Positions 57,262 to 64,000 of a stretch of DNA of 64,000 nucleotides are shown here, piece by piece (position 1 is the first letter of the stretch; the number at the start of each line of letters is the position of its first letter). The position numbers were made by a program, and so were the translations under genes. Source of the stretch: Streptomyces massasporeus (lineage in GTDB: Bacteria; Actinomycetota; Actinomycetes; Streptomycetales; Streptomycetaceae); NCBI RefSeq assembly GCF_014648995.1, contig NZ_BMSE01000027.1, forward strand, positions 37,534-101,533, in the 5' to 3' direction. The notes under the pieces were generated by a model, which was not told the origin of the DNA, ran no database searches, and saw only the letters and a program-made list of their open reading frames with translations.

Positions 57262-58626
57262 TCAGCCGCCGACCCGGGGCAGCAGCGAGACGATCGTGCT
57301 GCCGTTCCGGACGACGAGCGCGTCCTCGTAGAGCAGGAGTTGGGGCGAGCCCCCGAACGGGAGTCGCTCCTTGCCCAGGTCGACGTGATCGCGCCAGACC
57401 TGTTCACCCGTGCGCAGATCGAGGCCGGAGAGGTCCCCGGTCGGGCTGAGGAAGTACACGACCCCCTGGCCCGCCGACACCATGGGCGACGGGAGGCGCG
57501 GCATCGTCTCCTGGCTGGGCAACTCGACGCCCACCGGGCGGGTCCACAAGGTCTTGCCCGTGGTCAGCGAGTAGGCGGAGGCCTTGCCCTGCCAGGACAC
57601 GGAGATCAGACGGTCACCGATGACCTCGGAGGTGGCCGGCGCCCCCACGGCCCGGTACGGGCGCGAGACCCGTTCTCCGGCGCCGCTGACGGTGGTCAGC
57701 CGCAGATCCTTGCCACCCTCACTCTCACCCTGCGCTGCGACCAGCACCATCCGGTCCCCGGTGGTCCCCATGAGCTGCTGCCCGCCGGGAAGGGTCGCGA
57801 TCTTCGTGGCGCTCCCGGTGGCGGGATCGAGCCGGAGCACCTCGGTGGCATCCGGCTTCTCGACGTCCGGCAGGCACGCGAGGTAGGGCACACCGCTCAG
57901 CACGGCCCGCTGACACACGGTGCCCTTGTCCCAGGTGTGGCGCCACTTCTCCTTGCCGGTCAGCGGATCGAGCGCCGACATCGTGCGCACCGACGGGGTG
58001 TTCGCCAGCACCGCGCCGTCGATGAGCATGGCGGCCTGGGCCGTGCGGTCGTCCTGCGGCATCTCGACCTTCCACAGCACGTCGCCGGTGTCGGCGTCCA
58101 CCGCCATCAGATCGGTACCCCCGGCGTAGTCACCGTCCGGCGCGTTCTCCGCGGTGTGATTGCGGTACGCGTACACCACCCCGTCACGCACAGCGAACGG
58201 GTGGTCGATGCCGTCGCCCTCACGGTTGACCTTGACGGTCCACAACCGCTTGCCCGTGTTGGCTTCGATCTTCGCGGCGTCGTACTCGGACCCGCTGCAG
58301 TACAGCGCGGATCCGTCCACCAGACACCCCCGCTCGCTGGCGCCCGGGCTGCTGCTCTGCCACGGCTCCCAGCCCTCCGGCGGCGTCGCGGGCGACGCCG
58401 CCGGCCGCACGGGCCGATCGTGCCCGGTACCGCCTCCCCCGAAGCCGAACACCGCCCCCACACTGATCGCGGCAACGGCGACAGCCGCCCCCGCGGCCTG
58501 CGAGAAACGCCGCCGGCTGCGGCGCCGCACCACCTGCTCCACCAGGTTCGCCGGTGCCCGCACCCGGTCCAGGGCGACCGCGTTCAGCGTCTCCCGGACC
58601 TTCTCCTCCACGCGCTCCGTCGTCAT
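57262..58626 (-). CDS. Membrane-anchored PQQ-like beta-propeller protein, candidate anti-sigma factor
   Basis: 454 residues: a cytoplasmic N-terminus of about 40 residues (VEEKVRETLNAVALDRVRAP), one membrane helix (about 42-62) and an extracytoplasmic beta-propeller with repeated TGKRLWTVKV, TGDVLWKVEM and TGKTLWTRPV blades. ATG 58626 overlaps the sigma factor stop as ATGA. Coupling to the sigma gene suggests the N-terminus restrains SigE-type sigma while the propeller senses an envelope signal; sequence does not prove this. Confidence 0.83.
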   Translation of the reverse strand: MTTERVEEKVRETLNAVALDRVRAPANLVEQVVRRRSRRRFSQAAGAAVAVAAISVGAVFGFGGGGTGHDRPVRPAASPATPPEGWEPWQSSSPGASERGCLVDGSALYCSGSEYDAAKIEANTGKRLWTVKVNREGDGIDHPFAVRDGVVYAYRNHTAENAPDGDYAGGTDLMAVDADTGDVLWKVEMPQDDRTAQAAMLIDGAVLANTPSVRTMSALDPLTGKEKWRHTWDKGTVCQRAVLSGVPYLACLPDVEKPDATEVLRLDPATGSATKIATLPGGQQLMGTTGDRMVLVAAQGESEGGKDLRLTTVSGAGERVSRPYRAVGAPATSEVIGDRLISVSWQGKASAYSLTTGKTLWTRPVGVELPSQETMPRLPSPMVSAGQGVVYFLSPTGDLSGLDLRTGEQVWRDHVDLGKERLPFGGSPQLLLYEDALVVRNGSTIVSLLPRVGG

Positions 58627-59174
58627 CGCTGGACCTCCTTCGGCGTGTAGCTGAGCGGCTGGACCCGTTCCGAGGGCCCTTCGGGCCCGAGCTCCGGCAC
58701 GAGCGCCCGGAGCTTGGCGAGCGACCGGTGCGCCGTACTGCGGACCGTGCCGACCGGGCATGCCAGCAGCGCCGCGACCTCGGCCTCCGGCAGGTCCTCG
58801 AAGTAGCGCAGCACCACGACGGCCCGCTGCCGCTTCGACAGACGGCCGAGCGCCGCCCACAGCGCGATCCGCAACTCGGAGTCCGCCCCGGCGTCAGTGC
58901 CGCTCTCCGACTCGGGCAGCACGGGCACCGTCGTCTCCGCACGGTGCCTGCGCAGCCGCCACCGATTGACCTGCTGGCGATACATGACCTGCCGCACGTA
59001 GGCCTCGTGTTGCTCGATGCGCGCCCAGCGCCCGTAGGCCTTCATCAGCGCGATCTGCAGCAGATCCTCCGCGGCGTGCCGGTCCCCGCCGGTGAGCAGC
59101 ACCGCGAGCCGCAGCAACGCGGTGGACCGCATCGCCACGAACTCCCGGAACTCGTCATGACTCGAGGCCTCCAT
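58623..59174 (-). CDS. SigE-family ECF RNA polymerase sigma factor
   Basis: 183 residues. Region 2 is FREFVAMRSTALLRLAVLLTGGDRHAAEDLLQIALMKAYGRW when read through, with the RQVMYRQQVNRWR segment, and region 4 is LSKRQRAVVVLRYFEDLPEAEVAALLACPVGTVRSTAHRSLAKLR. This is the actinobacterial SigE-family ECF type (ECF41/SigE-like, without SnoaL extension). GGGGAGG precedes the ATG. Co-transcribed with the propeller protein. Confidence 0.93.
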   Translation of the reverse strand: MEASSHDEFREFVAMRSTALLRLAVLLTGGDRHAAEDLLQIALMKAYGRWARIEQHEAYVRQVMYRQQVNRWRLRRHRAETTVPVLPESESGTDAGADSELRIALWAALGRLSKRQRAVVVLRYFEDLPEAEVAALLACPVGTVRSTAHRSLAKLRALVPELGPEGPSERVQPLSYTPKEVQR

Positions 59175-59374
59175 CGACCCTCCCCTTCTCGAACCATCAC
59201 GACGTGACGAGAGGCCCGCGGCTATCCCTCATGGGGCGAGATTCTGCGTTCACACCAAGGAGACGACCTCGGGCAGGGCAGGGGAGGGCAATCGCATCCG
59301 GATGCTCCCTTGCCCGGCCTGGGTGACAATCGAGGTAAGCGCATGGCTTCTCTACTGTGAAATGAGGGAAGACA

Positions 59375-59629
59375 ATGAGCCTCAATACACGCCTGACGGA
59401 CGCGCAGGAGCAAGCGTTCAAAGAGAACGCGGACGACTTTGCAAAGCTGCAACCTCAGCTGGACGAGGTGCGCAGCATGGCCATGTCCCGCCTGGACAGA
59501 GCGGGGCTGGGGGGTGGCCTGGACATTCTGAACTGCCTGATCTGCACGGTGTGTGAGGGGTGGACCCACGGCCAGGACGGTAAGTGCGGCAGTTGCTCCC
59601 ACACCTGGTTCTCGCACAACGTGGAATAG
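59375..59629 (+). CDS. Small Cys-rich protein
   Basis: 84 residues, not recognised. A charged helical first half (DAQEQAFKENADDFAKLQPQ) is followed by NCLICTVCEGWTHGQDGKCG and then SCSHTWFSH, giving five Cys, with CxxCxxC and CGSCSH spaced as in a zinc ribbon. GAGGGAAG precedes the ATG. It could be a metal-binding adaptor or, less likely, a peptide precursor with a Cys-rich tail. No modifying enzyme is adjacent. Confidence 0.68.
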   Translation: MSLNTRLTDAQEQAFKENADDFAKLQPQLDEVRSMAMSRLDRAGLGGGLDILNCLICTVCEGWTHGQDGKCGSCSHTWFSHNVE

Positions 59630-59680
59630 CTGTGGCCAGGACCATGGTGAGCCCCTGTCAGCTTGCGGATGCTGAATCCA

Positions 59681-59732
59681 GGGGTGCGTAGAGCGGCCAC
59701 GAGGTCGGGGTGCGTACCGCGGCCACGAGGTC
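59681..59732. repeat. Two tandem 26-bp copies
   Basis: GGGGTGCGTA-N2-GCGGCCACGAGGTC occurs at 59681-59706 and 59707-59732, differing only in two bases (GA versus CC), between the Cys-rich gene and the convergent oxidoreductase. Confidence 0.8.
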
Positions 59733-59761
59733 AGGGAATCCGACCGGCCTCGTGAAGGTGA

Positions 59762-60604
59762 TCAGCCGCCGAACGCGGGTGCGTTGTCGTGTGCCCAGTC
59801 GGCGAAGGTGAGCGCGGGACGGCCCAGCAGGTCCTCCACCGTGCTGGTGGTGGGGCCCGGCCGCTCGGCGTAGTCGGCGAGGGAGCCGAGCAGCCGGGCG
59901 GGGATCTCCTCCGACAGCCCTTGGGCGAGCATGCCCTGCCGTACCTGCTCGGGCGGGAGCTCCTGGAAGGACAGAGCCCGGCCAATGGCGGTGCCGATGA
60001 GCCGTACCTTCTCGACCTGGTCCAGTGACTGCGGCCCGGTCAGCGTGTGGATCGCCTCCTTGCGAAGGCTGCCCCGCAGAGCGTGTACGGCGACTCCCGC
60101 GATGTCGGCTTCGTGCAGGGGAGAGGTGGCGGCCCGGGCGTATGCGCCCCGCACCACGTCACCGGCCCTGATCTGGGGTGCCCAGGCCAGTGCGTTGGCC
60201 GCGAAGTCGGCCAGGCGGAGGATCGTCCAGTCCAGGCCCGAGTTCCTGACGAGCTCCTCGGCATGCTTGAACCGGGCGGCGAAACGGGCCTCCCCCGCCG
60301 GGTACTCCACGGTGGTGGCCGACAGCAGCACGGCACGCCGTACGCCTCGCGCGGCGGCGAGCCTCAGCAGTTCGCCGAGGCCGGGCCCGGTGGCACGCGG
60401 GCTGATCTGGAGTGCCTCCACACCTTCCAGCGCTGCCTCGATCCACTCGGGGTGGAACAGGTCACCGCGGACGACCGCCACGCCGTCGGGGAACCGGGCG
60501 TCGCCCGTCCCGCGCGTGACCGCGGTGACGGTGGTGCCCTCGTGCACCAGCTGGTTCATCACCTGACGTCCTACGACGCCACTGGCTCCGGTGATCAGGA
60601 TCAT
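59762..60604 (-). CDS. NmrA-like NAD(P)-binding protein (atypical SDR)
   Basis: 280 residues. The start MILITGASGVVGRQVMNQLV is the GxxGxxG dinucleotide-binding motif of atypical SDRs; TVTAVTRGTGDARF fits NADPH specificity. LSATTVEYP and DWTILRLADFAANAL match the NmrA family. ATG 60604 is preferred, nine bases after AAGGAG. It lies downstream of the SnoaL-like gene in the same direction, so a shared transcript under LysR control is likely. Confidence 0.88.
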   Translation of the reverse strand: MILITGASGVVGRQVMNQLVHEGTTVTAVTRGTGDARFPDGVAVVRGDLFHPEWIEAALEGVEALQISPRATGPGLGELLRLAAARGVRRAVLLSATTVEYPAGEARFAARFKHAEELVRNSGLDWTILRLADFAANALAWAPQIRAGDVVRGAYARAATSPLHEADIAGVAVHALRGSLRKEAIHTLTGPQSLDQVEKVRLIGTAIGRALSFQELPPEQVRQGMLAQGLSEEIPARLLGSLADYAERPGPTTSTVEDLLGRPALTFADWAHDNAPAFGG

Positions 60605-60718
60605 GATGGTGTGCTCCTTCACTCGATGCGCTCAGGGGATGATGAGGCCCGGCCACCACGCGACGGGCCCGAGGCGGTGGCCGAAGATCCCGGTCGGGAC
60701 GATCTGCTGCCGACGCGC

Positions 60719-61171
60719 TCAGGCCACCGGCGCGTCGGGCGGGGGGAAGCCCGCGAGCGGGGACGGGTCCGTGTACCGGACCTCGTAGACGCGTTCGCTG
60801 AACTTCCAGCCGTCAGAGGTGCGTTCGTAACCGTCGTGGTAGAGGGCGTAGTTCAGGTGCGATGTGCCGTCACGCATCCGCCCGAACTCCTGGATGTACG
60901 CACGGCCGACCGCGGTGTCGCCGTCCAGCCGGATGACGCCCGGGTGGAGGTTCTGCACGAAGAACTCCCAGAGCCCCTGCCCCCATTCGATCCCCACGCG
61001 GATCTCCTCCCGGCCGACGAACTCCTTGTCGATGTGCGGCCATCGCATGGCACCCCCGGGAGTGAACAGCGATGCGACACGGTCGTAATCGCGCATCATC
61101 ACCGCGTCGGTGACCTCGGCGCGCAGCGCCTCGATCTCCATGCGGTCGGCGATGGCCTGCATGTCACTCAT
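60719..61171 (-). CDS. SnoaL-like (NTF2 fold) protein
   Basis: 150 residues with the cone-shaped NTF2 fold: IEALRAEVTDAVMMRDYDRVASLFTPGGAMRWP and GREEIRVGIEWG near the start. Members are hydrolases, cyclases or hydroxylases of small molecules. It is divergent from the LysR gene (61304) with a palindrome between, and upstream of the NmrA-like gene; together they form a small LysR-controlled oxidative set. Substrate unknown. Confidence 0.85.
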   Translation of the reverse strand: MSDMQAIADRMEIEALRAEVTDAVMMRDYDRVASLFTPGGAMRWPHIDKEFVGREEIRVGIEWGQGLWEFFVQNLHPGVIRLDGDTAVGRAYIQEFGRMRDGTSHLNYALYHDGYERTSDGWKFSERVYEVRYTDPSPLAGFPPPDAPVA

Positions 61172-61278
61172 CGATACCCTGCCTTGTCGATGACGGGCCA
61201 GGCGTGCTCCGCCTGTCGGTGGGACTGCGCTTCCAGCATCGATGCAGGTCAGCGACCGAACAAGACAGGATCCGTGGG

Positions 61279-61301
61279 GTTATCCATAACGTGGGGGTTA
61301 T
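61279..61301. promoter_or_regulatory. GTTAT-CC-ATAAC palindrome before the LysR gene
   Basis: Perfect 12-bp palindrome at 61279-61290 with an extra GTTAT half-site at 61297-61301, just before ATG 61304. Likely autoregulatory and SnoaL/NmrA control site of the LysR protein. Confidence 0.6.
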
Positions 61302-61303
61302 GT

Positions 61304-62194
61304 ATGGAGCTGCGCGAGATGGAGATTTTCCTGACGTTGGCCGAGGAACTGCACTTCGGCCGGACCGCCGAGCGGCTTCGTGTGTCCCAGGCCCGCGTCA
61401 GCCAGGTCATCAGCAGGCAGGAACGCCGCCTCGGCGTCGCCCTGTTCGACCGCACCAGCCGGCGTGTGGCCCTGACGCCCGTCGGCCGACGCCTCCGCGA
61501 AGACCTCCGGCAGGCCGTCGACCTCATCCAGGCAGGGCTCGCCCGGGCCCAGGCAGCCGGGGAGGGCTCGGGCCGGACGCTGCGGCTGGGCGTGTTCGGC
61601 CACGCCGGACACGAACTGCGCCCTCTCGTCGACGCGTTCCGCAGCCGCTGCCCCGGCAGCGACGTCCAGTTCGGCGAGATCAACGGCAGCGATCCGTTCA
61701 CCGCCCTGCGCACCGGCGAGAATGACGTCCACGTGCTGTGGCTGCCCGTCGCCGAGCCGGATCTCACGGTGGGCCCCACCGTACTGACCGGCGTCCGCGT
61801 GCTCGCCGTGTCCGCAGACCATCCACTTGCCGCAAGCGGTGCCGCGTCGCTGGAGGACCTCGGGGACAACAGTGTCGTCGACCTCGGTCCCGACGCCCCC
61901 GAGTACTGGGTTGCGTCCATGGTCCCCACGCGTACGCCGCTCGGCCGACGCGTCCCGCGTGGGCCGGTCGCGCGGACCTTCCACGAGGTCCTCACGCTGG
62001 TCGCCTCCGGGCAATGTGTCCAGCCGCTGGGCGAAGTCGCCGCCCGGTACAACAGTCCCCCTGGCATCGTCTTCCTGCCCGTCCACGACGCCCCCACCCT
62101 CCAATGGGCCCTCACCTGGCGGTCGACCGACGACAACCCCACGATTCGCGCCTTGGCGGAAACGGCCGCGGACCTCGGCCCCATAGCGATGTGA
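61304..62194 (+). CDS. LysR-family regulator
   Basis: 296 residues. The HTH is complete (MEIFLTLAEELHFGRTAERLRVSQARVSQVISRQERRLGVALFDRTSRRVALTPVGRR in order), with a linker helix and a periplasmic-binding-like effector domain. ATG 61304 chosen; it lies immediately after the GTTAT elements, suggesting a short or leaderless transcript. It is divergent from the SnoaL/NmrA pair. Confidence 0.93.
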   Translation: MELREMEIFLTLAEELHFGRTAERLRVSQARVSQVISRQERRLGVALFDRTSRRVALTPVGRRLREDLRQAVDLIQAGLARAQAAGEGSGRTLRLGVFGHAGHELRPLVDAFRSRCPGSDVQFGEINGSDPFTALRTGENDVHVLWLPVAEPDLTVGPTVLTGVRVLAVSADHPLAASGAASLEDLGDNSVVDLGPDAPEYWVASMVPTRTPLGRRVPRGPVARTFHEVLTLVASGQCVQPLGEVAARYNSPPGIVFLPVHDAPTLQWALTWRSTDDNPTIRALAETAADLGPIAM

Positions 62195-62330
62195 CACCGA
62201 CACGAGGCCCTGCCTCTACGCACTGGCGCCCAGGACTGGATGTCTGATCTGCTCGTGCGGGACGGGAAGCCGGGACCCCAGATGGCGTGTCCCCAGGGGG
62301 TGGGACGATCTCTCCCGAGGGGGTGCCCGC

Positions 62331-62558
62331 ATGGACATGTTCGAACTGATGGAGTGGCTGTCCGAGCGCGGAGTCACGACCGTCTTCAAGGTCGACGGTG
62401 AGCGCATGATGGAGCGACGAGCGGCATGGATGGTCATCGTCAGCGGCGGACCGCTCGGCGAGGACTCGTTCTTCCGCGCTGACCTGGCCACGGCGGACGC
62501 ATGCCTCGACTCGCTCCTCGCTCACCTGGAGGACAAGGGCCTGTCGCCGTTCGCGTGA
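62331..62558 (+). CDS. Small hypothetical protein
   Basis: 75 residues: FELMEWLSERGVTTVFKVDGERM followed by WMVIVSGGPLGEDSFFRADLATADACLDSLLAHLEDKGL. Looks like a folded alpha/beta protein of the kind common in Streptomyces; not recognised. CGAGGGGG lies before the ATG. Confidence 0.65.
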   Translation: MDMFELMEWLSERGVTTVFKVDGERMMERRAAWMVIVSGGPLGEDSFFRADLATADACLDSLLAHLEDKGLSPFA

Positions 62559-62662
62559 ACAGCATGACGCATCTGAGTACCTGTACGGATGTGCAGTGCC
62601 CGCCCGCAACACCACGCTGACCACATGCACTTACTAGAGCGTCACCCGCGGACGGGACGGCA

Positions 62663-62986
62663 GTGGCCATGAGACAGACGAACGAGCCTTCAACCGGCGG
62701 GCAGATCGGTGTCAGCCTGGCGCTGCTCGTCATCGACTTCATGCTCATCGCCTGGTCGGTGTACAGCGTCGGGATGGCGGGATGGGCCGACAGTTACGAA
62801 AGCGACGGCGTCGTCCCGACGAGTGCGTCGCGGGCGGCGTCGCAGGCACTGTGGCTTCTGTGCGGCGGCGCCGTACTGACGGGCGGTGGCCTCCTCGCCC
62901 TGGGATGGCGCATCCCCGGCATGGTGCAGCTGGTCGTCCTCTTCGGCGGGGCGGTGCTGGTCTCTTCCATGGCTGCCGGTGGGTAG
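62663..62986 (+). CDS. Small membrane protein
   Basis: 107 residues with three hydrophobic segments (about 15-37, 60-80 and 84-103). GTG 62663 or ATG 62669 can start it; no strong ribosome binding site. Not recognised. Confidence 0.6.
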   Translation: MAMRQTNEPSTGGQIGVSLALLVIDFMLIAWSVYSVGMAGWADSYESDGVVPTSASRAASQALWLLCGGAVLTGGGLLALGWRIPGMVQLVVLFGGAVLVSSMAAGG

Positions 62987-63135
62987 CGCGCCTGCTGAGT
63001 CAGGGATTCCTACGACCTACCCCAACGCCCTGAGCGGTGCCGACGTGGTCGGAGGCTTTGAGGCCGCAGTAAGCCAAACGATCTCCTGGCGTTTCGAACA
63101 CGTCCCGTTCCCATGTCCGCCGCCGCCCTCGGCCG

Positions 63136-63624
63136 CTACCGCCGGGACAGCGCGCGCAGTTGGGACATCCAGCTCGGCAGCCAATGCATGACGGCCACCG
63201 TCGCGACGAAGCTGCCGAGTGTCACGAGGAAGGCCCCCGGATAGAGGTGGTTGACCCAGCAGGGCTGCCACTCGCTGCGGCAGAGGCCCGAGGACCCCTT
63301 CCCGGGCACAGCGCGGGATGCGGCCAACGCGCTCACCAGAGCCACAGCCGCGTACAGGAGGCCGACCACGATCCACCGGGGCGAGTATGCGCTCCCGTCC
63401 GGGTGGGCCCGGCGGAAGGAGCGCTTGGCGGCCGTGAACGTGATCGGGAGCAGCACGCCGACGGTGGCGCCGAATCCGATGCCGGACCCCGGCCAGTACG
63501 CGGACAGACTCCACAGCTCATCCCCGAGCCACAGTGACACCGCAAGAAACCCACCGAGTGCTACGAGCGCGGCGGCCGGCTTGGTGTTCTTCTTCCAACG
63601 GGTGCTGGGCGCCGAACGCTTCAT
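63136..63624 (-). CDS. Hypothetical membrane protein
   Basis: 162 residues with four hydrophobic segments and a basic N-terminus (MKRSAPSTRWKKNTK). The CRSEWQPCWVNHLYPGAF loop contains two Cys likely outside the membrane. AAGAGGA precedes the ATG. Not recognised. Confidence 0.65.
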   Translation of the reverse strand: MKRSAPSTRWKKNTKPAAALVALGGFLAVSLWLGDELWSLSAYWPGSGIGFGATVGVLLPITFTAAKRSFRRAHPDGSAYSPRWIVVGLLYAAVALVSALAASRAVPGKGSSGLCRSEWQPCWVNHLYPGAFLVTLGSFVATVAVMHWLPSWMSQLRALSRR

Positions 63625-64000
63625 CAGTGATCCTCTTGGTGGTGTTGTGCGTGCGGCGGGTGCGTACGTAGGTGCTCAGCTCAGCTGCGTGCAGCCCATA
63701 TCTTCCAGGGACGCTGGTGAGGAAGCCCCAGCCGCCCCCCACCGGCGCGGCCCCCCGACCGGCGCGCCCCCCTCCGGTTGAGGGGCCCCAACCGGCGCGG
63801 CCCCCCTCAACCGGCGCGCCCCCCAACCGGCGCGGCCCCGTCCAGTCCGCGGCGGACCCGGCTCGCGGAAGACCTCCTCGCCAGCAGATTCGCTTCGGCG
63901 GTTGCGGCGGAGTGCGCGGCGCCCGCCTCCTGCTTCCGAGCCCCTAGGTCGTGTCCGCAAAGTGGTGGCGTCGTTGGTCTGTTCGTGGTGCGTCGTCATG
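63625..64000. other. Gene-free right edge with GC-rich repeats
   Basis: No supported gene. ACCGGCGCG occurs at 63741, 63758, 63791, 63810 and 63826, each next to a run of C, forming an imperfect spacer repeat. From about 63950 the sequence changes (CCCTAGGTCGTGTCCGCAAA) and may mark the end of a mobile element or another dispersed repeat continuing beyond the window. Confidence 0.5.

Overview
High-GC (about 70%), GTG starts, GGAGG-type ribosome binding sites, 4-bp ATGA/GTGA gene overlaps and families such as DUF397, DUF5753-type XRE regulators, SigE-family sigma factors and GOLPH3/GPP34 proteins point to a Streptomyces chromosome. I see no tRNA, rRNA or CRISPR array. Every function below is read from sequence motifs and family memory; no search was run.

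Layout. 1-15.3 kb: a GtrA/GT2 cell-envelope pair, a small L,D-transpeptidase-like protein without a visible catalytic Cys, a DUF2165 membrane protein, an ATPase with TPR repeats, a whiJ-type regulatory trio (XRE, DUF397, HATPase), an amidohydrolase, a redoxin, an SDR with a divergent partner, a sodium:solute symporter, a degenerate ADP-ribosylglycohydrolase and a polytopic membrane protein. 15.4-34.3 kb: a D,D-carboxypeptidase with a very long acidic cytoplasmic N-terminus, GOLPH3-like protein, a second XRE/DUF397 pair, MerR, glutathione peroxidase, ArsR-like/MFS pair, MarR, a nucleotidyltransferase, a DUF574-type methyltransferase, two DUF6461-like paralogues, a compact xylan-degradation pair (GH11 xylanase + CE4 deacetylase), an FAD monooxygenase, a DrrAB-like ABC exporter and a YceI protein.

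34.4-56.0 kb is the most striking region. On the minus strand lies a complete pyridine-forming thiopeptide-type RiPP set: two adjacent genes for the same 57-residue precursor, a SagB-type azoline dehydrogenase, and a translationally coupled operon encoding (in order) a pyridine-synthase-like protein, a LanB glutamylation enzyme, a leader-binding E1-like protein, a YcaO cyclodehydratase, a second nitroreductase-like dehydrogenase and a SpaB_C elimination protein. Divergent from it, on the plus strand, a four-gene operon encodes a Tat-exported multicopper oxidase (phenoxazinone-synthase/laccase type), an AMP-forming acyl ligase, and GriI- and GriH-like enzymes that make 3-amino-4-hydroxybenzoate (3,4-AHBA). 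Two LuxR-type regulators and a truncated SDR-like protein follow. Both promoter regions of the RiPP half carry similar compound palindromes (GACC-n-GGTC followed by GGAATG-n-GCAT), one of them in the promoter shared with the AHBA operon. My inference is a single hybrid gene cluster in which a Ser-rich thiopeptide with a Cys-terminated tail is made alongside, and possibly joined to, an aminophenol unit.

56.0-64 kb: a secreted 113-residue protein with four DDFTW repeats, a SigE-family sigma factor coupled to a membrane beta-propeller protein, a small Cys-rich protein, an NmrA-like oxidoreductase and SnoaL-like protein next to a divergent LysR regulator, small membrane proteins, and a GC-rich spacer repeat at the right edge.
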